From positions 1 to 64,000 of the forward strand of contig NZ_FXAG01000003.1 in assembly GCF_900177275.1 (NCBI RefSeq): a stretch of 64,000 bases of DNA, read 5' to 3'. This DNA is from Pseudogulbenkiania subflava DSM 22618. GTDB lineage: Bacteria; Pseudomonadota; Gammaproteobacteria; Burkholderiales; Chromobacteriaceae. Numbering within the stretch: the first letter of the stretch is position 1; each line of letters opens with the position of its first letter. Below the pieces are notes generated by a model, which was not told the DNA's origin, searched no databases, and was given only the letters and a program-made list of their open reading frames with translations. Positions 40,081 through 48,062 of the stretch are shown piece by piece. A program made the position numbers and the translations under genes.

Positions 40081-42939
40081 TCACACGTTGTGCTGCGGAC
40101 AACCGGGCCGGCAGCCGGCCGCCACGGGCGGCACCTCGTCCTGCCCGGCAGCGGGAAATTGCTGGGCGAGCACCTCGGCCAGCGGCAGCGGTCTCGCCAC
40201 GCCGTAGCCCTGGGCGTAATCGACCCCCATGCGTTTGAGCGCCTCCAGGATGCCCTGGTGTTCGACGAACTCGGCGATGGTCTGCTTGCCCATGACGTGG
40301 CCGATGTGGTTGATCACCTCGACCATGGCGTGGTCGATGGGGTCGTCCAGCATGTCCTTGACGAAGCCGCCGTCGATCTTCAGGTAATCCACCGGCAGGT
40401 GCTTGAGATAGCCGAACGACGACATGCCGGCGCCGAAGTCGTCGAGCGAGAAGCGGCAACCCAGCTGGCGCAATTCGCGCATGAATTCGGTGGCGCAGGC
40501 CAGGTTGGCGATGGCGCTGGTCTCGGTCACCTCGAAACACAGATGCGCCGGATCGATGCCGCTGCCGGCGAGTTCGGCACGCAGGAAACCGAGAAAATCG
40601 TCGTCGCCGAGCGAGGCGCCGGACAGGTTGATGGCACAGGTCCACTCACTGCCCGGCGAGGTCTGCGCCGCCAGCATGGCCAGCGCCGTGCGCACCACCC
40701 AGCGGTCGATGGTCGCCATCAGGTTGTAGCGTTCGGCGGCCGGGATGAAGGCGCTCGGCGGCACCAGCATGCCGTACTCGTCGAGCAGCCGCAGCAGCAG
40801 CTCGAAGTGCGGTGCGGACGAGCCGTCGCCGAGCGGGACGATGGTCTGCGCGTAGAGGCGGAAGCGCTCGTCTTCCAACGCGCGGTGCAGGCGTTGCACC
40901 CACTCCATTTCGCCGTAGCGGGTGGTCAATTCGGCGTCGTCCGCGGCGTACAGCTGGACCCGGTTGCGCCCCTTCTCCTTGGCCATGTAGCAGGCCACGT
41001 CGGCGGCGCGCATCACCTCCTTGAGCGTGGTTGGCACCCCGGAAATGTGCACCACCCCGATGCTGGCGCTGATGGCAAACGGCTGGCCGCTCCAGCTGAA
41101 GTGCAGGTCGCACACGGTCTGGCGCAGCTTCTCGGCGACCTGCAGCGCCGCTTCGGGCGGACAGTTCTGCAGCAACACGCCGAATTCATCGCCGCCCAGG
41201 CGCGCCAGGGTGTCGTCCTCGCGCAGCTGCTGGGACAAGAGCACGCACACCTGGCGCAGCAGTTCGTCGCCGGCGGCGTGGCCGCAGGTGTCGTTGACCA
41301 CCTTGAACTGATCGAGGTCGAGGTACATCAGCACGTGATACTGCTGGCGTCCGACGGTGACTTCCAGCAGCCGGGTCAGGCGGCGCTCGAATTCGTGGCG
41401 GTTGGTGAGCCCGGTGAGGGCGTCGTGGCTGGCCTGCCAGGACAGGCTTTCGATGTACAGGCGTTCGCGCGTCATGTCGTGGAACACCAGCACCTTGCCG
41501 GCCCCCCCGCCCTGGCTGTCGAAGATCGGGGCGCTCACCATGCACACCGAGACGCGCGAGCCGTCGTGCCGCTCCAGCAGCAGGTTGCGCCCGGCGCCGG
41601 GCTGTGCCGCCTCGTTGAGCAGGGGCTCGAGACGGACCGGCCGCTCCGGCGACAGCCCCTCCTCGAACAGGCAGCACAAGGCGCCCAGGCGGCGGCCGTG
41701 CGCCTGCGCCAGCGGGTGGCCGATCAGTTGCTCGGCCACCGGGTTGAGGTAGTCGACCTGGCCGCCGCCGTCGAGGGTGATGACGGCGTCGCCGATCGAG
41801 GCCAGGGTGACCTGGGCGCGTTCCTGCTCGGCGTGCAGGGCGCCTTCGGCCAACTTGCGGTCGGTGATGTCGAAGATCGAGCCCGACATGCGCACCGCCC
41901 GCCCGGCGGCGTCGCGCAAGGCCTGGCCGCGCGCCCGGAACCAGCGATAGCCGCCGTTGCGGGTGCGCAGGCGGTACTCGACGTCGTAGCCGCCCTCGCC
42001 CGCCAGGTGCCGCTCCAGCCGGTCCCGCGTCGGCACCGTGTCGTCCGGGTGCAGATGCTCCCAGAAAGCGCCTATGGAGCCTTCCAGCTCATGCTCGGCC
42101 AGACCCAGCATGGCTTTGAAACGCGGCGAGTAATAGACGCTGCCCTCGACGATGTTCCAGTCCCAGATGCCGTAGTCGCTGCCATTGACCGCGAGGGCGA
42201 GACGCTCCTCGCTCTCGCCCAGAGCCTGCTCGAACAGCTCGCTCTGGCGGATCAACTGGCGCGTGCGCAGCAAGGCGAACAGGATCAGGACGGTGGCGCT
42301 GACCAGGTTGACCGCGGCCAGCAGGCGCTGGATGACGCGTCCGCCCTCCGCCAGCACGTTGGAGAAGGCGTTCTCCAGCGGCGTGACCTCCCGGTTGATC
42401 TCCTGGATCTGGAGCTTGAGCTCGACCGCTTGCGCCGCGCTCAGGGCGCCGCTCGCCCGGCCCTGGCGCAAGCGCTGGGCCACCTGATCGAGCTCGCCCA
42501 GCAGGCGATCACCCTCGGCCCAGTAGGCGATGGCCTGATCGAGATAGCTGACGCGGCGAAAGCGCAGGAACAGCCAGATCAGCTCGGGGATGTCGTCCGG
42601 GTCGTTGGCCCCCTGCAGGAACCCCACGGCGGCGGCGGCGGTATCGGGATCGGGACGATCCAGCGCCTGGCGCGCCTTGCTGTCGGCCAGCGGCACGCGG
42701 ATGGCGTCGCGGTATTGCTGGTAAGCCAGCTCCGAACCGGTCTCGGCGTAGCGCTCGAGGTAGTAGACCGCATCCTTCTGCCCCTTCGACCACAGGCTCT
42801 CGCCGGCGATGTAGGCCCGTACCGCCGACAGCACGTTCTGGCTCAGCCCGCCCAGCAGCACCAAAAGCAGCACGGCCACGACGAATGGCCAGGCGAAACT
42901 CAGCAGGCGGCGGTTGGTACTGACGCGGGGTGGTTGCAT
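40081..42939 (-). CDS. PAS-GGDEF-EAL cyclic di-GMP enzyme with N-terminal sensor
   Basis: A 952-residue membrane protein. A TM segment (about 15-35, FAWPFVVAVLLLVLLGGL) and a second near residue 205 (VNLVSATVLILFALL) bracket a helical sensor domain. Two PAS domains follow (WDWNIVEGSVYYSPRF; VITLDGGGQVDYLNPVAEQLIG). The GGDEF motif is at 582-586 with an inhibitory-site REDD five residues before it. The EAL domain has the variant FELLLR in place of EALLR, but retains NLSGAS, FEVTET, LDDFGAG, LKIDG, AEFVE and YAQGY, so phosphodiesterase activity is likely. It should set local c-di-GMP in response to a periplasmic or membrane signal. ATG 42939 was chosen over a non-ATG start at 42987. The ligand is unknown. 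Confidence 0.9.
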   Translation of the reverse strand: MQPPRVSTNRRLLSFAWPFVVAVLLLVLLGGLSQNVLSAVRAYIAGESLWSKGQKDAVYYLERYAETGSELAYQQYRDAIRVPLADSKARQALDRPDPDTAAAAVGFLQGANDPDDIPELIWLFLRFRRVSYLDQAIAYWAEGDRLLGELDQVAQRLRQGRASGALSAAQAVELKLQIQEINREVTPLENAFSNVLAEGGRVIQRLLAAVNLVSATVLILFALLRTRQLIRQSELFEQALGESEERLALAVNGSDYGIWDWNIVEGSVYYSPRFKAMLGLAEHELEGSIGAFWEHLHPDDTVPTRDRLERHLAGEGGYDVEYRLRTRNGGYRWFRARGQALRDAAGRAVRMSGSIFDITDRKLAEGALHAEQERAQVTLASIGDAVITLDGGGQVDYLNPVAEQLIGHPLAQAHGRRLGALCCLFEEGLSPERPVRLEPLLNEAAQPGAGRNLLLERHDGSRVSVCMVSAPIFDSQGGGAGKVLVFHDMTRERLYIESLSWQASHDALTGLTNRHEFERRLTRLLEVTVGRQQYHVLMYLDLDQFKVVNDTCGHAAGDELLRQVCVLLSQQLREDDTLARLGGDEFGVLLQNCPPEAALQVAEKLRQTVCDLHFSWSGQPFAISASIGVVHISGVPTTLKEVMRAADVACYMAKEKGRNRVQLYAADDAELTTRYGEMEWVQRLHRALEDERFRLYAQTIVPLGDGSSAPHFELLLRLLDEYGMLVPPSAFIPAAERYNLMATIDRWVVRTALAMLAAQTSPGSEWTCAINLSGASLGDDDFLGFLRAELAGSGIDPAHLCFEVTETSAIANLACATEFMRELRQLGCRFSLDDFGAGMSSFGYLKHLPVDYLKIDGGFVKDMLDDPIDHAMVEVINHIGHVMGKQTIAEFVEHQGILEALKRMGVDYAQGYGVARPLPLAEVLAQQFPAAGQDEVPPVAAGCRPGCPQHNV

Positions 42940-43330
42940 GCCAGTTTTCCAGGGTGGGTGGAGAAAAAGCGCTGCCGGCGAAAGCAATCAGGGGAAAGTG
43001 GCAAAACGGTGCCAAACCCGTTTCATCAGCGTGCCATACAGCCCCCTTGTTTGGCCTGTACGCCGGAGATCCGCACCTGCGCGCATGAAGATTCCGGACG
43101 TCATCGACGATATCCTGCCACAGCGGCTATGCCATACAAACTGGAATCTGCATGGCATGCCGCTATGAAGAAGATATAGTCACTGCCAACCAAAATGCAT
43201 AGCCAGCGACGTGGCCGCACCGGGGGTCGGCCAGGCTGGCACCGGGTCGGATCGCGGGCAGCCGGGGCCACACAAACCGCAGGGGAAAGGCCGCCGCACC
43301 GCCACGGAGCGGCGGCAGCGCCGTGCGGCA
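42940..43330. other. Intergenic region between the terC remnant and the PAS-GGDEF-EAL gene
   Basis: A 391-base region without a supportable gene. The part near 43080-43200 is less GC-rich and could contain the downstream gene's promoter. No recognisable operator, repeat or RNA was found. Confidence 0.35.
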
Positions 43331-43642
43331 TCAACCGCGCTCGTCGGCCGGAACGGTGGACAGCCCCTGTTGGCGACGCGCCGGCCAGGTGCCGCTGAGC
43401 ATCACCAGCGCCGCGCCCACCAGGCCGGCCAGCGGATGCGACCAAAGCGGCAGGTGACGGGGCCTGCTCACCAAGGCCGTATCCCCCAGCAGCATCGAGC
43501 CGCCGATCCAACCCAGCCGGCCGCCGCCCAGCGTGATCACCAGTGGGAAGCGGTCCATCAGCTTGAGCACGAACTGGCGGCCCCAGACGATGATCGGAAT
43601 GCTGATGGCGATGCCGAACGCCACCAGCCCAAGACGGCCGCC
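43331..43642 (-). pseudogene. Truncated TerC family membrane protein, C-terminal remnant
   Basis: About 100 codons match the C-terminal part of TerC-family integral membrane proteins (about 230-240 residues when whole): LVAFGIAISIPIIVWG, LKLMDRFPLVITLGGGRLGWIGGSML and PLAGLVGAALVMLSG. The N-terminal helices with the conserved acidic residues are missing. Upstream, the frame runs directly into the terminator of the Nudix gene, so there is no space for the lost part. A GTG at 43624 could start a short peptide, but no ribosome binding site is evident. It is best explained as a deletion relic. Confidence 0.75.
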
Positions 43643-43654
43643 CGGCGCAGGCGC

Positions 43655-43681
43655 AAAAAAGGCAGGCTCACAGGCCTGCCT
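43655..43681 (-). terminator. Intrinsic terminator of the Nudix gene
   Basis: AGGCAGGC pairs with GCCTGCCT around a short loop, and six Ts follow on the minus strand, 23 bases after the Nudix stop. Confidence 0.88.
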
Positions 43682-43703
43682 GTCGTTCCCGGCATGGTCC
43701 GAG

Positions 43704-44561
43704 TCAGAGCGGATGACGCAGTGCGGCCAGGGCGGCCTCGACGCGGGCGGTCTGATTCCCCCAGTAGCCCAGCCGGCTCAGGCAGTCGATGGCCACCAGC
43801 GCGGCGTCGATCATGAAGCGCTGGTCGACGATCAGCTGCTCCACCTCGGCGAGCTCGAGCAGCACGTGCCCGGCCACCTCGCCGTCCTGGTTGCAGGGGA
43901 TCTCGCCATCGTTCAGCCACAGGTCGAAGGTGTACAGCCATTCGCGGTGCAGGCCGCGCTGCACCGGGCGCTCCGCCAGGAGACGGGTGGCGGGACGCAG
44001 CAGCTCCAGGCGGTCGGCCGGAATACCGGCCTCTTCCCAGCCCTCGCGCTCCAGCGCCAGCGCGATCGACTCGCCGGCGGCGATGCCGCCCCCCATCAGG
44101 TTGTCCATGCGGTTGGGATCGACCGCCTTGTCCGGACTGCGCCGGCCGATCCACATGCGGAGCGCGCCGTCGGCGCCGCGCGTGAGGCCGTTGAGATGGA
44201 CAGCGCGGCTGGTGAGGCCGAGCGGGCGGAAGGCGGCGCGTTCCAGCTCGAACAGCGGGGTGCCGTCGAGGCGGAACGCGGTGAAGTTCTCGTTGCGCCA
44301 GCCGTTGAGCCAGCCGGCCTGCTGCCAGCGCTGCGCCGCGGCGGCGAGTTCGCGGCTGAAGTGGGCGTAGTCGCCCGTCAGGGTACAGGACAGACCGTGC
44401 TCGTCGGCGACGAACAGCGCCGCCTCGCTGGCGAGCAGACGTTCGCTCCAGGCGGCGTTGACGCTGCCCAGCACCTCACCGTCGATGACGAGTTCGGTAA
44501 AGGCCGATCGGTCGTAGCGGGTGACGCCGGACAGGTAGTCCAGCACGGCTTCCACTTGCAT
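43704..44561 (-). CDS. Nudix hydrolase with DUF4743-type N-terminal domain
   Basis: A 285-residue protein. Residues ~1-110 resemble the DUF4743 domain found before Nudix folds in fungal and bacterial thiamine-pyrophosphokinase-like proteins. Residues ~120-260 form the Nudix domain with a complete box, GGIAAGESIALALEREGWEEAGI in spaced form G-x5-E-x7-RE-x-WEE-x-G. Members with this layout have been linked to hydrolysis of damaged thiamine diphosphates; here that is inference. ATG 44561 has GGAGGA just upstream. A strong terminator follows. It is 217 bases downstream of recD, on the same strand. Confidence 0.87.
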   Translation of the reverse strand: MQVEAVLDYLSGVTRYDRSAFTELVIDGEVLGSVNAAWSERLLASEAALFVADEHGLSCTLTGDYAHFSRELAAAAQRWQQAGWLNGWRNENFTAFRLDGTPLFELERAAFRPLGLTSRAVHLNGLTRGADGALRMWIGRRSPDKAVDPNRMDNLMGGGIAAGESIALALEREGWEEAGIPADRLELLRPATRLLAERPVQRGLHREWLYTFDLWLNDGEIPCNQDGEVAGHVLLELAEVEQLIVDQRFMIDAALVAIDCLSRLGYWGNQTARVEAALAALRHPL

Positions 44562-44778
44562 GGGTCCTCCATGACGCTGTTTTAGTCGAAACAGCCCGCC
44601 ATGTTACGGAAGTTTCAAGCAGTTGGCTCGGATTTCTGCACGGTTCGAGGCGCCACGGCCCCAAGCCGATGCCCCGCCCCACCCCTTGCCGCATCGCCGC
44701 CCGCTGGGCGTGCGCCGCGTGAGGACGCGCCCGGGGTTACGGCCGCACCATGGCGCCCCTCGTCCGCCGGGGCCGGCC

Positions 44779-46482
44779 TCAGCCCTCCGCGAGGCGCTCG
44801 GCCAAACCGGAAGCGCGCTCGGGGGCGCGTTCCAGGGCGGCGCTCCACACCGCCGCGCTGCCCTGCACCGCGAAGTCGCGCCGTGCGCGGGTGATCGCGG
44901 TGTAGACCAGGGCGCGGTTGAGGTTGGCCGAAGCCGCCTCGGGCAGCGCCAGCCAGACGCGCTCGAACTCCGAGCCCTGGCTCTTGTGCACCGTCATCGC
45001 GAACACCGTCTGATGTGCCGGCAGTCGCCCCGGCGCGATGTCGCGCCAGCCGCCGTCGGCCGTAGGAAAGGCCACGCGCAGGCCGTCGGCGCGCTGCACC
45101 GTGAAGCCGATGTCGCCGTTGAACAGGCCGATGCCGTAGTCGTTCTCGGTGATCATCAGCGGCCGGCCAGGGTAGTTGTCGCGCTCCGGCGACTTGCGCC
45201 CGGCCGCTTCCAGCCGCGCTTCGACGGCGCGGTTGCAGGCGTCGACCTGGCGCCGCTCCGCCGCCAGCACCATGAAGCGGCCGAACTCGCGTTGCAGCTC
45301 GGACGGCGCGGCGCCGGCGGCGACCGCGGCGAAGTAGTCCTGGCGCGCCCGCCACAGCCCCTCGGCGAGGTCGCCGGGCTGCCAGGCAACGTCGGGGCGG
45401 GCGGCGTCGTCGAGCACGGCAAGCGCTTGGGCGGCATCGCCGGCATTGACCGCGCGCGCCAGCGCGCCGATGCCGCTGTCGGCGGCGAAGCGGTGGCTGT
45501 GCGTCAGCAGCACCACGCTGTCGGCCAGCGCGTGCGGGGTGGTGGCGAGCCCGTCCGGCAGCGCGCCGCAGGCCCGGGCGAGCCAGGCCAGCGTGTCCGG
45601 GCGGTAGCTGACCGTGCGGCACAGTTCGCCCAGCACCGCGCCGGGGTCGACCGAGGCGAGCTGGTCGCGGTCGCCCAGCAGGATCAGGCGCGCGTGTGGC
45701 GGCAGCGCGTCGAGCGTCTTGGCCATCAGCGCGAGGTCGATCATCGACGCCTCGTCCACCACCAGCACGTCGAGCGGCAGCGGGTGGCCGGCGTGGTGGC
45801 GCGGCGTGGCGAGCCCGGGGCGCAGGCCGAGCAGGCGGTGCAGCGTCTGCGCGCTGTCGGGCAACTGGCGCCGCACCGCGGCGTCGAGCGCGAGCTGCGC
45901 GCTGGCCCCCTGCACCGACTCGGTCAGGCGCGCCGCCGCCTTGCCGGTGGGTGCCGCCATTGCCATCGCCAGCGGGCGCGGCGACAGCTCGGCCAGCGCC
46001 GCCAAGAGGCGCACCACGGTGGTGGTCTTGCCGGTACCGGGGCCGCCGGAGATCACCACCAGGCGCTGCCGGACCGCCAGCGCCGCGGCCAGCTTCTGGC
46101 GGTCCGGCAGCGCCGGGTCGGCGGCGGGAAACAGCCGCGCCAGCACGCCGGCGAGGCACGCCGCGTCGACGTCGAAGGGCGAAGCCGCGAGCGCGGCAAG
46201 ACGGCGCGCCAGGCGCTCCTCGTCGTGCCAGTGGCGCGCGAAATAGAGTCGGCCGGCCCGGTCCAGGATCAGCGGCGCGTAGTCGCCGGGCCGGCCCAGC
46301 AGCGGCGAGGCCGGCAAGCGCGCGGCGCGCGCGCCGAGCGGCAGGCAGACGTGGCCGGCCTGGTTGGCGGCGGCGAGCTGCTCCACCAGCGCCGCCAGCT
46401 CGGCACCGGCGGCGGGGTCGAGCCGGGCGAATAGCGGCAGCAGCTGGGCGGCAAGCGGATTGTCGGGCGGGGTCGGAATCAT
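44779..46482 (-). CDS. recD: Exodeoxyribonuclease V alpha subunit
   Basis: The 5'-3' helicase subunit of RecBCD. The 567-residue protein has an N-terminal domain (about 1-120), then the P-loop ISGGPGTGKTTTVVRLL, DEASMIDLALMAKTL (motif II), LLGDRDQLASVDPGAVL, and the C-terminal VFAMTVHKSQGSEFERV and VYTAITRARRDF. It sits last in recC-recB-pap-recD, six bases after the polyphosphate:AMP phosphotransferase gene. It is slightly shorter than E. coli RecD (608). Confidence 0.95.
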   Translation of the reverse strand: MIPTPPDNPLAAQLLPLFARLDPAAGAELAALVEQLAAANQAGHVCLPLGARAARLPASPLLGRPGDYAPLILDRAGRLYFARHWHDEERLARRLAALAASPFDVDAACLAGVLARLFPAADPALPDRQKLAAALAVRQRLVVISGGPGTGKTTTVVRLLAALAELSPRPLAMAMAAPTGKAAARLTESVQGASAQLALDAAVRRQLPDSAQTLHRLLGLRPGLATPRHHAGHPLPLDVLVVDEASMIDLALMAKTLDALPPHARLILLGDRDQLASVDPGAVLGELCRTVSYRPDTLAWLARACGALPDGLATTPHALADSVVLLTHSHRFAADSGIGALARAVNAGDAAQALAVLDDAARPDVAWQPGDLAEGLWRARQDYFAAVAAGAAPSELQREFGRFMVLAAERRQVDACNRAVEARLEAAGRKSPERDNYPGRPLMITENDYGIGLFNGDIGFTVQRADGLRVAFPTADGGWRDIAPGRLPAHQTVFAMTVHKSQGSEFERVWLALPEAASANLNRALVYTAITRARRDFAVQGSAAVWSAALERAPERASGLAERLAEG

Positions 46483-46488
46483 GGGGCG

Positions 46489-48039
46489 TCAATCGTGCTC
46501 GGGTTTGTCATTACCATTCTTGTGCTCGCCGTTCCTGCCGCCGCCCTTACCCTTGCCGTTTTCCAGGCGCGCCTCCAGCGCGTCGCACACGGTACGCAGC
46601 ACCTTCAGGCGGGCGAAGTACTTGTTGTTGGCCTCCACCAGCGTCCACGGCGCCTGGCTGGTGCTGGTGCGGTCGATCATGTCGCACACCGCGCGCTTGT
46701 AGTCGTCCCAGCGCTCGCGGTTGCGCCAGTCCTCGTCGGTGATCTTGAAGCGCTTGAAGCCGGTTTCCTCGCGCGCCTGGAAGCGCTTGAGCTGCTCGTC
46801 CTGGCTGATGGCGAGCCAGAACTTGAGCACGATGGCACCGTTTTCGGCCAACTGGTGCTCGAAGTCGTTGATCTCGTAGTAGGCGCGCATCCAGTCGGCT
46901 TCGGCGGCGAAGCCCTCGACCCGTTCCACCAGCACGCGGCCGTACCAGCTGCGGTCGAAGATGGTGCTGCGGCCCTTGCCCGGCGCGTGGCGCCAGAAAC
47001 GCCACAGCCAGGGCTGGGCGCGTTCTTCCTCGGTGGGCGCGGCCACCGGCACCACGCGGTAGCGGCGCGCGTCGAGCGCCTGGGTGATGCGGCGGATGCT
47101 GCCGCCCTTGCCCGCCGCGTCGTTGCCCTCGAACACCAGCACCAGCGAGTGGTGGGCAAAGCGCGGATGGCGCGTCAGGCGGTTGAGGCGGCCCTGCAGC
47201 TCTTCCAGCTTCACCAGGTACTCGTCCTTGGACAGCGCCTGGTCGAGCGCCAGCGTCTCCAGCAGCAGCTTGTTGTCGAGCGGCGGCACGATCGGCGCGC
47301 TCTCGCTGCGCGCCAGATAGGGGTGGTCGAGCTGCAGGCGCTGGCGCAGCGCGGCCAGCAGCACCTGGCCCACGGTGAGGCTGCGGTAATTGGCGTCCTG
47401 GCCGTCGATCATCACCCACGGCGCATAGGCGGTGTTGGAGAGCCGGATCATGTGCTCGGCGCTCTTCCGGATTTCCGCGTACTGCTCGTAGTGCTGCCAG
47501 TCGCCGGGGCTCACGCGCCAGGCAGTGGCGGGGTCTTTCTCCAGCGTCTTCAGGCGCTTCTTCTGCTGCTCGCGCGTCAGGTGGAACCAGAACTTGATGA
47601 TCAGCGTGCCGTCGTTGACGAGCATGTGCTCGAAGCGCTGCACCTCGGAGATCTGGCGGTCGAAGCGGTCCTTGCTGCTGTTGCCGTCGAGGTAGTCGAA
47701 CATCGCGTCCGAGTAGTAGGAGCCGAAGAAGATGCCGAGCCGGCCCTTGGGCGGCAGCTCGCGCCAGTAGCGCCACATCCACGGCCGCGCGCGCGCCTCG
47801 TCGTTGGGCTGGTCGAAGGCCACGGTGTCGATCAGGCGCGGGTCGAGCCACTCGTTGAGCAGGTTGAGCGTCTCGCCGCGCCCGGCGCCGTCGATGCCGT
47901 GGATCAGCACCAGCACCGGGAAGTCGCCCTTTTCCTTGAGTTCGTACTGCACGTCGAGCAGCGCCTCGCGCAGGGCCGGCAGCGCCGCCTTGTAGCTGTC
48001 CTTGTCGATGCTGTGGCCGATTTCCGCCGATTCGAACAT
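46489..48039 (-). CDS. pap: Polyphosphate:AMP phosphotransferase (tandem PPK2 domains)
   Basis: A 516-residue class II PPK2 protein with two fused P-loop kinase domains. The N-terminal domain has HGIDGAGRGETLNLL (Walker A-like, about 47-61) and a lid with RPWMWRYWRELPPKGR. The C-terminal catalytic domain has VFEGNDAAGKGGSIRRI, QPWLWRFWRHAPGKGR and the Walker B FDRSWYGRVLVERVEGF. Such enzymes phosphorylate AMP to ADP with polyphosphate. A Lys/Gly/Asn-rich tail follows. The gene lies 23 bases after recB and six before recD, inside the recombination operon, which is an unusual place. ATG 48039 was chosen; the longer frame is a shadow of recB. Confidence 0.92.
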   Translation of the reverse strand: MFESAEIGHSIDKDSYKAALPALREALLDVQYELKEKGDFPVLVLIHGIDGAGRGETLNLLNEWLDPRLIDTVAFDQPNDEARARPWMWRYWRELPPKGRLGIFFGSYYSDAMFDYLDGNSSKDRFDRQISEVQRFEHMLVNDGTLIIKFWFHLTREQQKKRLKTLEKDPATAWRVSPGDWQHYEQYAEIRKSAEHMIRLSNTAYAPWVMIDGQDANYRSLTVGQVLLAALRQRLQLDHPYLARSESAPIVPPLDNKLLLETLALDQALSKDEYLVKLEELQGRLNRLTRHPRFAHHSLVLVFEGNDAAGKGGSIRRITQALDARRYRVVPVAAPTEEERAQPWLWRFWRHAPGKGRSTIFDRSWYGRVLVERVEGFAAEADWMRAYYEINDFEHQLAENGAIVLKFWLAISQDEQLKRFQAREETGFKRFKITDEDWRNRERWDDYKRAVCDMIDRTSTSQAPWTLVEANNKYFARLKVLRTVCDALEARLENGKGKGGGRNGEHKNGNDKPEHD

Positions 48040-48062
48040 GAGGTGGTTTTCCTTTTCTTGAT

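Noticed and set aside
40090-43179. 1029-codon open frame on the plus strand
   Set aside because: It is antisense to the PAS-GGDEF-EAL gene, shows low-complexity Gln/Gly/Arg/Val-rich residues without domains, and is expected from high third-position GC.
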